From the NCBI GenBank assembly GCA_021927905.1, contig BLLK01000020.1, positions 1,984,001 through 2,048,000 of the forward strand: a stretch of 64,000 nt of DNA, given 5' to 3'. The notes beneath the pieces were generated by a model. It made no database searches and was not told the DNA's origin. It saw only the letters and a list, made by a program, of their open reading frames with translations. Positions 13,001 through 22,410 of this stretch are shown piece by piece. Source of the stretch: Chaetoceros tenuissimus (taxonomy: Eukaryota; Bacillariophyta; Thalassiosirophyceae; Chaetocerotales; Chaetocerotaceae). The position numbers were made by a program, and so were the translations under genes. The first letter of the stretch is position 1, and each line of letters begins with the position of its first letter.

Positions 13001-13573
13001 TAAGACGTCGTCAGCATCTTTTCCTGATTGAATTAGGTCAGCATCATCAACGAAGGCAAAGCCAACCAGCTCAAACAGTTCTTTGGATAGACACATGCAA
13101 AAGCTATCACAGAATCCCTTGTCCCGTAAGATACTAAAGATAACTGAACTGAGTATCGCCCATATGGCTGGCCCAGCTGCGTTTCCTTGAAGGACACCTT
13201 GTGGAGCATTCTCCCATTGTGCATAAGAGTCACCTCCATAGGTAGTATCTGAATCACCGTATCCTGTTCTAACTTTATGCGTCATCCTTTGAATGCTGTC
13301 GAACATAGCAAAGATAGTTGTCTTTTTAAGTCCTAACCTGAGCAGAGCTAATGCTGCTGCCGTATGGACAATCCTATCATAACAACCTGCGAGATCCGAC
13401 ATAGCTAAGGAAAAACATTTTCTTTCATATTGTCTGGCGTCTACTGTGAGTCTTCTATTCAACGCGTGGTCTTTGCAATCCCTACCTTGAATAAATTTCA
13501 GAATAACAGAAGCAGATACATCACCAACACCTGCTAATAGTACTACACCAAAACAGGTAGCACGAGTAACCAT
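10037..13573 (-). CDS. LINE-like retroelement: reverse transcriptase + RNase H, 5'-truncated
   Basis: One open frame of 1178 residues. A reverse transcriptase core is present with FVDDADLIQ as the catalytic YxDD box (about residue 175) and GVLQGNAAGP as the preceding motif. Upstream RT motifs and any ORF1/endonuclease are absent, fitting the 5' truncation typical of target-primed non-LTR elements. RNase H follows (about 685-860) with candidate acidic residues in VGDGS, SYRGE, SASDND and the C-terminal ADDYA. A CPCC...H...C zinc-knuckle (about 945) comes after it, as in I/Jockey-like LINEs. No integrase or LTR was seen. The frame is uninterrupted, unlike the older copy around it, so the insertion is comparatively young. 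The initiating ATG is probably not native. Confidence 0.85.
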   Translation of the reverse strand: MVTRATCFGVVLLAGVGDVSASVILKFIQGRDCKDHALNRRLTVDARQYERKCFSLAMSDLAGCYDRIVHTAAALALLRLGLKKTTIFAMFDSIQRMTHKVRTGYGDSDTTYGGDSYAQWENAPQGVLQGNAAGPAIWAILSSVIFSILRDKGFCDSFCMCLSKELFELVGFAFVDDADLIQSGKDADDVLEKTQILLDEWKDLMAVTGGAIETNKSYFYIIDYRKEKGKWKAFDPDIGDAELSVLDKNGNRCTLDRLQCKEAAEMLGVWMAMNGDRSTQIEILQKKVAEWTSLVRAGSCTQEVIWHTFQITITKQIEYILLAHTFTEKECTKIFAPAIKLACQKSGYSSTLRRIFRQTSSAYFGAGAMNIFQQSGVLKVSALVMHTWKESPTTTLLQLNIEQFVLEAGLFGSIWTLSTLKKALKWCSPHSWIYYTAVFLVKNNIQICPKHFELKGKRQGDKAIMDVVSTLPLTKGEMRKINEVRMSHGVITISDITTADGRRIDPVFLHRSVFEGDRNNFNWPDKHDIRSKDYKVWIKAMHMIFPQGINMYHTLYQWQLESASDWIDQWNWFRTRDGTRLLYREDDIWFSYSQHLQSRTRFTTDHNAAQRPDPNTIERVTVEYDGEFSHVTQTSSVFTLLNSNRETMRLGRYTIYLPRIPYLFQFIKMSDDIDILLRDIADGTALCVGDGSYFEHMNICTSGWIICSQDGMQWIKGGGYIPGLEKDLNSYRGEIGSLVGIVNCIEALTPLLQPTQASIISASDNDSAVECLHLKRFHLKSSTTSVDLISSLIELWEEVPYSPQPTKVKGHADELYRPLTFLEHLNCIADDYAKEIATYYFTALPPTDFSREVGISTIKIDAVNITSNLTPAITSVLDKRTVCDYWSEVTGVSSTILQQDIGWTSIRRARKERSFKQNRFITKLMANDLPTGTNLEKRQHSNTSLCPCCKIAEETTVHLMSCPDTNCFRETLLTEFDTFMASIDTEPQLRNFLVAGIRSWMDNPDRGIIPVNLSRDFLPIASKQNNVGWYSTILGFIHKDIIRYQHTYYNQLQSRRTGTAWAKHVITKLWNMTYQMWAERNRLLHNTSTIDEFRGLESLERSIKIELSRGLRSLPRSIYSHHFRLDPNTIQDLSTETKKEWLLLIRSAREAHMDAPVDEFSHNDILREWIGLDPIKRT

Positions 13574-13649
13574 AAAATCTGATACACAATAGGCTGATGT
13601 TACAAATTCATCTCACTCTTTTTAGTATAGATATCACAATGTGAAATAA

Positions 13650-14050
13650 TGTGTCTGGGAAGGTATAATGTTCAGGGACCAAAAACATCATGAGGATTCG
13701 TCAAGGTGAGTGACACTATGGAGCTGCTGCTGAAGCTTCAAGACATAGCTAATAATGAAACAGCGTCGAGAAACAGCGTCGAGACGGCTCATACCTCGAA
13801 CATAAAAACATCTGCACCTACACTGCATACTTTGTACTCTAGATGGCTTAGAATACATAAAGGAGGTGGCATTATTCCCGGACTTGAATCAGATCTCAAC
13901 TCTTACAGAGGTGAATTGGCTCGTTAGTGGGTATTGTGAATTGCATCGAAGCCTTCAAATCACAACTTCGTCCTACATCATCATCTTTTACCACGGTTAG
14001 CGATGATGATAGTGTAGTTGACTGTTGGTATAGGAAAAAACACTAACGAC
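13650..14050 (+). mobile_element. Degraded older LINE-like copy, right part
   Basis: Plus-strand frames encode LGRYNVQGP, then VSDTMELLLKLQDIA, then GGGIIPGLESDLNSYRGE, then LVGIVNCIEAF and VSDDDSVVDC. These match in order the segment LGRYTIYLP...IKMSDDIDILLRDIA...GGGYIPGLEKDLNSYRGE...LVGIVNCIEAL...SASDNDSAVEC of the neighbouring minus-strand element. One frame is open from 13706 to 13927. It continues the copy begun at 9470, with the young element lying between the two parts in the opposite direction. Confidence 0.78.
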
Positions 14051-15240
14051 GAGCATCTAATACATCATCAGGAGCATGTGGATTGTTGACCGTTAAAGTT
14101 CCCAGAAGCGAAATCAATTGCAGTACGTTATTTTACTGTAAGTTATCCAACTGATTAAAATAGAGAAATTGAAATTACTGCAATCAAAGCAGACCCAGTC
14201 TCAAATATCATCACACCTCCTTTCTTTAGCAATATGGATACGCCAATGAAGAGTTGTCCAATTATGATTTTCACCGAAAATAGACCGGGCTAGATCTGAT
14301 AAGCGGGAAATAGTCATTTGAGCATGCTGTGAGACCTCCTTTTTAAGAAGCTTCTGCTCTCTGAAGGATCCCGAATTTTCTTTTAATCTTGGAGCATGCT
14401 GGCTCTTTCAATTTAATATTCAGATCTCCCTTTAGGTCTCAAGCCTAGTTTGATTTATTGATTCGAAGAAAAGAAACATGATCAGTTCATCCCAGAGAAA
14501 TAAACCTTCAGTCTGATGCCACGTTGGCTGCAAACAGAAACGATCATTTTTCGTGTCTCATACTTCTAAATACATTTTTCGTATGTACCTAAATTAACTT
14601 CCAAGAACTTTATACTTCAATTTCATCCGCATCCATTGAGGGACCTAGACATGAAGCCTCCGTTAAGCAAATAGTGTAACAATACGCATAAACAAGGAGT
14701 AGGTATGAGTATTGAGTAGTAGTATTGGAATAGACCTAGCCCGGAATCCGACTATATTATAGGGCAAGTGAGCAAGAAAAGGTTCCTCTACTCATGTGTG
14801 TATAGGAAATGACAATGACTGTTCACTTAACGTGTTTCGTACAATGGAGCATTCTGGGTTGACCTACTTTCTATGTCTCACCAATAATAGTATTATATCA
14901 ACAGTCACACTTGCTATTCAAAATTAATGATTACAGTTCACCATTTCAACTTCATGAGGGATCGGTGTCTAAAGAAGTACAACGATAGAGTGCAAAATGA
15001 GCTAAACATTTCTAGTATAATTCCCGAAGTGGCTTCAAAAGGTACTGTTCATCTTACAATCTCATGCTGTATTCAATGCTCCATAGAGTGAAGGTCGTTC
15101 ACCATGTGAACAAATATTTAGCAGATTTGAAAACATGAACGTGTTGTGCCTGATTGACAATTAATTGCTCAAGAACAATCTCAATCGCGAGGATGAAACT
15201 ATCCATCTAGACAAAATATTTTAGAGAAGGAAGGAAGTGA
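14051..15240. other. Gene-poor stretch
   Basis: AT-rich, with frequent stops in all frames. It may hold further decayed transposon sequence after the RNase H remnant, but nothing could be recognised. Confidence 0.35.
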
Positions 15241-16740
15241 AGTATACGACAATCCACTTTTGACTGTAGGATTGAAGGCAATTATTGCAAACGTTCTTGT
15301 TTCAAAAACTGTGAAAGTAGCACCATGGTTAGTTTCTCTAAAGACTTGTCAAGTTTATCAGAGAAAAGTGATTCTTAGCTTTTACGAAAGCACTTGAATT
15401 TTTGTAGCTTCTGCTATCACATTTGTTTCACTGAGCATTGAAAAAGGCAATTCTCTCTATTTTCATTTAGATATATCACAAGGATTAGATTATCAGGTAT
15501 GTTATTCCTCTATGTTCATTTAAGCGTAAGTGAGGTTTCTTGATTAGAAGTAAGAGATGAAGATAGCTATCCTTCAGTGAAATAGTTCTTTTCATTTTAC
15601 TGCGTATGAATTGCTTTCGCTTGACAAAGTTAAAGTCATTGCTTTTACCATCAGCAAAGTACCAATTACGATAGAATGACAAGATATTCTTCTTCTTTTT
15701 GTCCTTACAACTGGAAACTAAACCAATTTCTTGCATATCTTTATAGTATAGAGCGCTTCATTTAACCTGTTTAGTTTTGATTGATCATCAAATCTGATAG
15801 ACCACTAGGGGAAGATGAGTTCAAGCTTGTTAATTTTATGACTTGAAGAAAAGATTGTATTCGAAGTTTTTTATCACTATCTATTTATTTAGGATAAGCA
15901 CAACCCATATGTAGGTGAAATTTAATTTGTCCAAGAGCTTCAATGCATTACTGACATCTCTCTTCTACTATGAGGGAAGAATTCTACATTTCGAAGTGCC
16001 ATTGTATTCCACTATATGATATCTGTGATGGATATATGAATAATTTGAACGCTACTGTTGGGATTTCTGTAACAAAAGGAAGCTTTGCATTGAGGAGCTG
16101 GACAGAAGTTGAAATATTAACTCTAATGGAACAAAGTAAAATTTATTACGTGATTCCTACTCAGATTGAAGGAAATAGTTTGTGGTTTGTTATGATTCTT
16201 CCTCATGCTTAGAAAGCTTAGGCTTTCGAAAAGAGCGGCTTTTAGGGTATTTATTTGATAGATTTGTGCAAAGCATGAACCACGATGTTCATGGTCTCCA
16301 TAATGAGATTGAAGAGAATCATTTTGGCTCCAATGGATGAAGTCTTCTAACGTACCAAGGTACTCGTAATCTTATTATTTGAAACGAGTATAGTTTGGTT
16401 TACTGATTCTGAAAAGGAGGATACATTAGATCAGGTAAACATACTGGGAAAATAGACTACCAACAGCTTCTATACTTCGACAGAAATTAATATCAATGAC
16501 AAAATGCGAGTGTATCTACTTTTCCTCTTGGAATGGAGGAGAACTTAAAGGTAGCCCTGTTTCTCAGTTCAAAATTCAATTTTCGGGATAAACGAGTAAT
16601 ACCTACGTTTTTTGATTCTTTTTGTACGAGTTTGAGAAAGTTGCACCCCCCAAAGTGTATCCTAAACCACTTTATTTTTGTTATAACTAATGAATGGACG
16701 TTGATGGAGAGTTCGTATTAGCAAGTAAGAGCTTCATGAA
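15241..16740 (+). pseudogene. Decayed coding remnant, possibly serpin-derived
   Basis: Several plus-strand fragments look coding but are separated by stops and frame changes. The clearest is open at 15970-16209 and ends SLWFVMILPHA, which resembles the serpin strand before the conserved LP turn. About 290 nt later comes TSTEININDK, similar to the serpin hinge (IEVNEEG). About 175 nt after that comes ILNHFIFVITNEW, similar to the serpin signature ADHPFLFFI. Order and approximate spacing fit a serpin C-terminal half. The match is by eye and weak; it could equally be an unknown gene remnant. Confidence 0.25.
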
Positions 16741-16904
16741 TCCAAGCCTACACGGAAAAACTATTCGGATAAGTGATATACTCAAAATCTTTCCGAAACA
16801 GATAAAAGTCCTGGTGAGCTTAAACTAAATTGTCTATCAATTTTTACTCTACGTTTCCTATCAGTATAGTCGAAGCCTTTCGTAAGACTCACTCATTGCA
16901 AACC

Positions 16905-18221
16905 TTAGAACAAAGGCGGCTCTTCGAATACAATTACGTCTCCTGATACTGGGTGCATAAGCTCTAGTCTTCTAGCATGCAAACACATGACTTGCTTTTT
17001 TTCTGTGACATAATGGTTCAACTTTAGTTGAAAATCAAGAGAAGCTCTCGTAGGCATTAGTTGGTCAAGAGATTTTTCAGAAAATCCAGCATTTGCAGAT
17101 GCCTCTCCATACACACCATATGTGGGATCACCAAGAATTGGATGACCTAAAGCTGCCATATGAACTCTTAATTGATGAGTTCTACCTGTATGTGGTACCA
17201 ATCTCACACGGGTAACTGGTAGTTTTTGAGGCTCTTGACTGCTCTCATCACCTTTAGTAGAAGGTGAAGTCACGTATTCTCTATTTAAGATAGTGAAGTA
17301 TGTCTGACTTGGCTTTGCATTTTTCTTTACAATCTTTTTCCATCCAGCATGTTGCAAATCTTTGACAACTTCTTTGGCTTCTCGCTCACTCCTTGGTGTT
17401 GCAACTCTCATAAAAGGAGGATACCTATGGTCTCTTTGCAAAGGTAGGTCAATTAATCCAGATTGAACATTGTTATCTATGTGACCACAAACAAGGGCTT
17501 CGTAGATCTTATCGACCTTTCTTTCCCGAAATGTTTTTTGCAGAGTAGTCATTGAAGTTTTCGTCTTTGCGAAAATAATCACTCCACTTGTGTCCATATC
17601 TAGTCTATGGATAATCATGTGGTCTCTTTCCATATCTTTCTTCATTTTATCCATGTATCTTTCATACACCAATGTCAACATGCTTGGGTTAGAATTAACT
17701 CCTGGTACGGAAAGCACCCCAGATGGTTTATTCACAACACATATATGATCATCGCTGTACAAAACTTGTAATTGTGACTGCAAAAGTGATGAAAATGCTC
17801 TTTTAGCGGCTTGTACTTTTCGCATCTGTCGTTGAAATTGAAGGACTGACTCGGGGATTATCGTGTCAGCGGCGGAGCCTTTAGCTTCTTCAGTCTTGTC
17901 GTCTGAGAAATTTTCCATGTTGATGGCATCTATTTGTACATCTTGACGTAGTGAATTTGATTCTATGATATCATTTTTGTTGCCATCTGAAGAAATTTCA
18001 TGTTGATCAATTTTTGGCATTTGCACTTTCATATAACCATTATCAATTTCCACAGTGTATTCATTAATACTGAGGTTCATGATGTTTCGTGTTTTGCTAA
18101 TGCAATACTGGGAAGTTCTAATTATCTTTTTTGTCGAGGGTATAATTTTTGAACTACAAGTACTCAAGAACCGTGAAGCTAAATATTTATTTTTCAAAGA
18201 TGGTCTAAATCTCAATGACAT
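16905..18221 (-). CDS. RluA-family pseudouridine synthase
   Basis: Single exon, 438 residues. It isomerises uridine to pseudouridine in rRNA or tRNA. The domain spans about residues 150-435. It begins with LYSDDHICVVNKPSGVLSVPG, has the catalytic motif HRLDMDTSG (about 202-210, with the nucleophilic Asp) and the C-terminal motifs RVRLVPHTGRTHQLRVHMA and GHPILGDPTYG. The N-terminal ~130 residues are Arg/Ser-rich at first (FRPSLKNKYLASRFLSTCSS) and could be a mitochondrial presequence, but this is not certain. A roughly 45-residue insert (about 290-335) separates two core motifs. Substrate position and gene name cannot be set from sequence alone. Confidence 0.9.
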   Translation of the reverse strand: MSLRFRPSLKNKYLASRFLSTCSSKIIPSTKKIIRTSQYCISKTRNIMNLSINEYTVEIDNGYMKVQMPKIDQHEISSDGNKNDIIESNSLRQDVQIDAINMENFSDDKTEEAKGSAADTIIPESVLQFQRQMRKVQAAKRAFSSLLQSQLQVLYSDDHICVVNKPSGVLSVPGVNSNPSMLTLVYERYMDKMKKDMERDHMIIHRLDMDTSGVIIFAKTKTSMTTLQKTFRERKVDKIYEALVCGHIDNNVQSGLIDLPLQRDHRYPPFMRVATPRSEREAKEVVKDLQHAGWKKIVKKNAKPSQTYFTILNREYVTSPSTKGDESSQEPQKLPVTRVRLVPHTGRTHQLRVHMAALGHPILGDPTYGVYGEASANAGFSEKSLDQLMPTRASLDFQLKLNHYVTEKKQVMCLHARRLELMHPVSGDVIVFEEPPLF

Positions 18222-18387
18222 ATGACACTAATGATCGGGGAACGGGTAAGAAATAGAGGAAGAGAATCAGTGGTGATATTCATCACATGAGGGATTGAAA
18301 TTATGTCAAATTACTCTCTTTGGTAGTGTGTATTGTTCTTATATTAATCATCATTCATCATCAAATTAGAGTGGTTTTGGTGGTTGG

Positions 18388-18410
18388 CCTAACCCTAACC
18401 CTAACCTAAC
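18388..18410. repeat. Interstitial telomere-like repeat (CCCTAA)n
   Basis: About 3.5 units of CCCTAA/CCTAA. TTAGGG is the usual stramenopile telomere repeat, so this is a short interstitial telomeric tract, possibly a break-repair scar. Chance cannot be excluded at this length. Confidence 0.6.
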
Positions 18411-18462
18411 TGTTGTTGTGGGTTCATTTTTCCCTTTCTCAAAACCACGACTAAAATCCTAG

Positions 18463-18545
18463 ACGTATTTATCTGGCTAGTGATGAAGCCACATGAGATC
18501 TTTATCTTTCCTTTCCCTTTTTATCTCTTTTGGACTAATGACGTT
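18463..18545 (+). promoter_or_regulatory. Promoter-like block, copy A
   Basis: Homologous to 28075-28166. Shared parts include ACGTATTT, TGGCTAGT, AGCCACAT, ATCTTTATCTT and a final identical stretch of about 36 bp ending in GACTAATGACGTT. TGACGT is the core bZIP/CRE element. Copy B lies upstream of a plastid-protein gene. Copy A is about 780 bp from the next plus-strand start, so it may be a displaced duplicate. Confidence 0.5.
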
Positions 18546-19323
18546 GAAAGTTAATTCAGAAAGAGATGCACGAAGGAAAAAGGCAGAATTCGTCAAGGCA
18601 TACAAGGCTGTTTTTGCGATTATGAAACAATCAGTTTGAAACAAATACTTTCCATTTCCTTTTGGAGAAGTTTAATGGAATTTTTGACTGTGCTTTTGCA
18701 GTATATAATATAAACTTTGTATTACACTTATATGAATACAATATCTTTTCATATTACATGCTCGTATGCGAATACGAGTATTATCTTTGATTCAACAGAC
18801 GACAACAAGCGCAGCCAATACCAACAAACAATGCCCATCAATTTTAGCGGCTAGTGCTAATTAAGAATAAGTACCTAGCTACCATAAATTAAGCCGGTGG
18901 CTTGTCAAAGAGTCGAACAAGGAAACAAAAAGGAAAATTACTGCTCAAAAATTAAAGAACAAAAAAGCACGAACACGAGACAAAAAATCGTCTAGCATTG
19001 GGATTCAGTACTGTCGTTTTAGCACGTTTAATCAATCTTTTAACGGCTTCTTATGTTCTGTCTTGTATGACAAAATTGGAGTGTCAATACTATTTCAACA
19101 ACCTAAAAAATGATTTATTCCCATATTTCTCTTTTTGTTTTCTTCTCTTCCATTACTCTTTCGTATCTTCCTATCTGTTTCGAAGCCAAAATTGACAGTT
19201 CGTTCTCCTTCATTTTTTCTTCATGCACGCTTCACACTTCATTTGGCATTGTTACATTCTTGAGTCTAGGATCTCTACTGTATCTTTGCCTTCTTCATTT
19301 ACAATAGTATATAACAAATTGAG

Positions 19324-21872
19324 ATGGATTCTTCTCAATCTCATGAAGAGACTGAGGGATATCATGGCTCTCCTTTTCCTTCGTCGGCCACGACCAGTAA
19401 CGACAGACCGGCGAAAGTGACTCCAGAACATATAGAACAGGAATTCATACATCTGGACAACAATGATGGCCTTTCTTTTCCAAGGAATTGTGAAAATAAT
19501 ACTAATGTTCGAACCACTCCGACATATAAAAGGTATGACTACCTCTTGGATATTCCAGCGACGCCTTTTATCACTGAAAATACAACTTCCGAATCCAATG
19601 AACCGCAAGAAGAATCAGAAGAAACCAAAAAGAAACGTGAAGAATTATTGGAACTTCCAATACAAGTCCTCAAGACTCTAGCCAAGACACGTGATTTGAG
19701 ACGGTCTGGATCGAAAGAAGAGTTGGTGGAACGATTACTACGACTCCAACCTGAGATACTTTCCGCATTGGAGGTTACAAAGTATCTTTCACATTATAGA
19801 GCGAAAGGAAGAGAATCTAAGGCAAGGTCCCGAGCAAAGAAAAAGCAAAGGATAGATGGGTTGCCAGAAGCTGACAGGATAACCGTAATTGCAGAAGAAA
19901 AAGCGAAAGACAAAGAAAGATATGCAACCTACTACCAAACAGTGACAAAGCCAAATCGCATGGAAATGTCACTACTTGCACTAATTGCGTACAGGGAATG
20001 GAGGAGTGATGATTACAGCAGTTATACACTTGATTTATTGCATGATCAAATTACGTTCGATGACATCCAAAGAATGGATGCCTTTTATCCAATTGAGAAA
20101 ACAGGATTCGACGAAGTCAAACATGCGATGCCTTTGGTGCATCATTTTTCTAGTGTTGGACACCTCGATCAGATTCTTTGTGCATCAGATTTACCTGATG
20201 AAGTGCGGTATGGGATTACACACCTGGCAAAGCTGACGGAAAAGGAGTTGCATGAGTCCCAATACGTTACACCTAGCTTCTTTCATGGAAGGAAGTATTT
20301 TATCAAGCACAGAATTTTACCATTCATCACAGAAACTGATGGACATTTGCATGAATTTTTCGACTACTGGATATTCAATCCCGATTTATTCACTGATACA
20401 CAAAATGAGGTACCCTTCTCAATAATGAAACCTGTTTTGTCTGCTGATACAGAAATTGCTGCTACTCTCCTTGGGAAAAATAAAAGTCGTGACTACAGAA
20501 TGTTTGTTGATCGCTGTTTTAAAATTACATGGAATTTGGAAACAGATGAATTGACCTTGACAGAAATGGCATTGACAATTCCAAATTCATCTCCGAAAAA
20601 ATTTGAATTCACATTCGATAAGTCATTTTGGAATACAACTATATGCTCTTATATCAACCAAGAAGAACACCATGAGACTTTGGATTTGCAACAAGTCTGT
20701 GATATTATTGATGCTGTTTTTGAGATAAATGGAGTAGAAATGCAGAATACCTCAGTTCTAATCTTAGCTGATCTACCAGAACCAAATCGTCAGGAATGTA
20801 TCGATATAGTGAGACGTGCATATGAATATGCTTATGAAAATGATGACAGTAAATGGTACAAATATGAAGGCAAGAAGGTGACTTTGAGAGGACTCGCAAC
20901 TTTGTATGAGACAAAACGTATCAGTGATGAGCTTCTCGTTTTTTACACTGGAATCATCAATGGGCAAAACAAACGCTTGATACAAGCAAATGAGGATTCA
21001 CGGATTCATTTTTCTTTGATCAACGCTTAGGTATTGGCAAACCGACAAAGTTTACAGGAAATTTTCTTCGCTTTCCTGAGAATGAGGTTATATTTCTACC
21101 ACATAATATTGAGTACTTTCAAAAGAGTAATAGACAAGTCAATACTATTGCAAAATGGATAGAAGCTTTACATCCGGATATAGACACATCTTCACTTACT
21201 TTGGTTGAGGCATTCAACAAGCATCTCCTTGATGGTATTGTCTTTCAAGTGAATATTACAGGCTATCATTACTATACAGTCTTCCTCGATTTCAACAAGA
21301 AACAGATTGTCACATATGATTCTTTAGCTGGGAACTTTCTTGAAGATATCAACAAGGATCACATCATTCCAAAAAGTCCCATAGTTCTTGATGAAATAAA
21401 GGGAAAGACGTTGGATCAGTTAGAGTTTGGGTCTATTACATCACTTTGTAGGAAGCTGGGTGTCAAGACTGATCGAGATCTGACAACAATGCTCAAAACT
21501 CTTATGAGGCCATTAGTAAGTCAACAGGTACTGTGTGTGCTTCAAGAAGAAAACGAGAGGACTGTCAATGATAGAAAAATTAACTTGCAGGAATGGGAGT
21601 TGATCTTATCATCGAAATTGCCTCAACAAGGATCTGGTAATAATTGCGCATTATATACAGCTGCAGTTTCTGATATTTTATCAACAGAAGGGTCTATTGA
21701 TGCCATAAAAGACCATGTCGATAAGCTTGAAATTGATGGTAGACTAAAGATGGCATCGATCTGCTGCATTGAATATGGAATTGAAAAAAATCAACCTGAA
21801 AAAACTGTTGGAATGGAAATTGATGAACGCTGGGAATATTATGATGATCATGGAAATGCCAGGGGAATTTAG
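19324..21872 (+). CDS. SAP-domain + Ulp1/C48-like cysteine protease, frameshifted
   Basis: Two open frames, 19324-21030 and a second that is open from about 21000 and ends at 21872, belong to one protein of about 850 residues but differ in frame at about 20990-21010. The first has a SAP DNA-binding motif (about 115-155: LPIQVLKTLAKTRDLRRSGS) and a long middle part without a recognised domain. Its end resembles the start of the Ulp1 fold. The second continues it with FFFDQRLGIGKP, the His motif GYHYYTVFLDF, the Asp in TYDSL and the Gln/Cys motif LPQQGSGNNCALY, so the H-D-Q-C set is complete. Ulp1-type proteases remove SUMO-like tags; such domains also occur in large DNA transposons. No transposase or terminal repeats were found. 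The shift may be a mutation, a base error or recoding. Confidence 0.7.
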
Positions 21873-22170
21873 CATTGGAAATAAACTTTTGACTCGTTTT
21901 GACCCGGCTACATTTTGACTTTTGTAGCTTGACATGTTATCAATAGCAACTTGGTGCGACCAGCACGCTCTCAATCTAGAGTCTAAAGTAGCCATTTTGT
22001 ACTAATCTTTTCACGTAGTAGCATAAAATAAATATATCTGAGCACTAGGTGTATTCTTGTTCCATATAGTTTACTCAAATGTAGTGAGCTGACCACGGAA
22101 CAGAACTTATTCCTTTGTGATGAAGATACTTTTCTTTTGCTCTTTGTTCGGCTCGCAGATGTTTGGCAAT
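21873..22170. other. Short intergenic spacer before LTR element
   Basis: About 300 bp between the protease gene and the retrotransposon target duplication. Nothing was recognised. Confidence 0.4.
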
Positions 22171-22175
22171 GGAGA

Positions 22176-22391
22176 TGCTACAGATAGTAGCTAACGGTTA
22201 GGATAACGCATCCTGACCTGACATGGATTATGTTTAGCATTGGCAGAATTCTTTGGTTCTATTCTTCTTCCGTTACGTCATCAGAATTCTGATAAGAATT
22301 CTGTCTCTTTTATATTCGGAACAAACATTCTTTTAGGTAGCGATTAGTAACATAATTCCCATCTAATTACTTTGAATCCTTCGTTGTATCA
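22176..22391 (+). repeat. 5' LTR
   Basis: 216 bp, TG...CA, same sequence as 27811-28026. A TATA-like TTTTATATTC sits near 22310 and is a candidate promoter for the element RNA. The sequence right after the LTR lacks the TGG start expected of a tRNA-3'-end primer site. Confidence 0.95.
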
Positions 22392-22410
22392 CTAGTAATT
22401 ACTATTCACA

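Larger units (their letters stand above)
18222..19323. other. Intergenic region with telomere-like repeat and promoter-like block
   Basis: About 1.1 kb without a convincing gene. It contains a CCTAACCCTAACCC-type run at 18388-18410 and, at 18463-18545, a block shared with the upstream region of the plastid-targeted gene. The small frames in 18998-19420 overlap the next gene or are not convincing. Confidence 0.5.
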
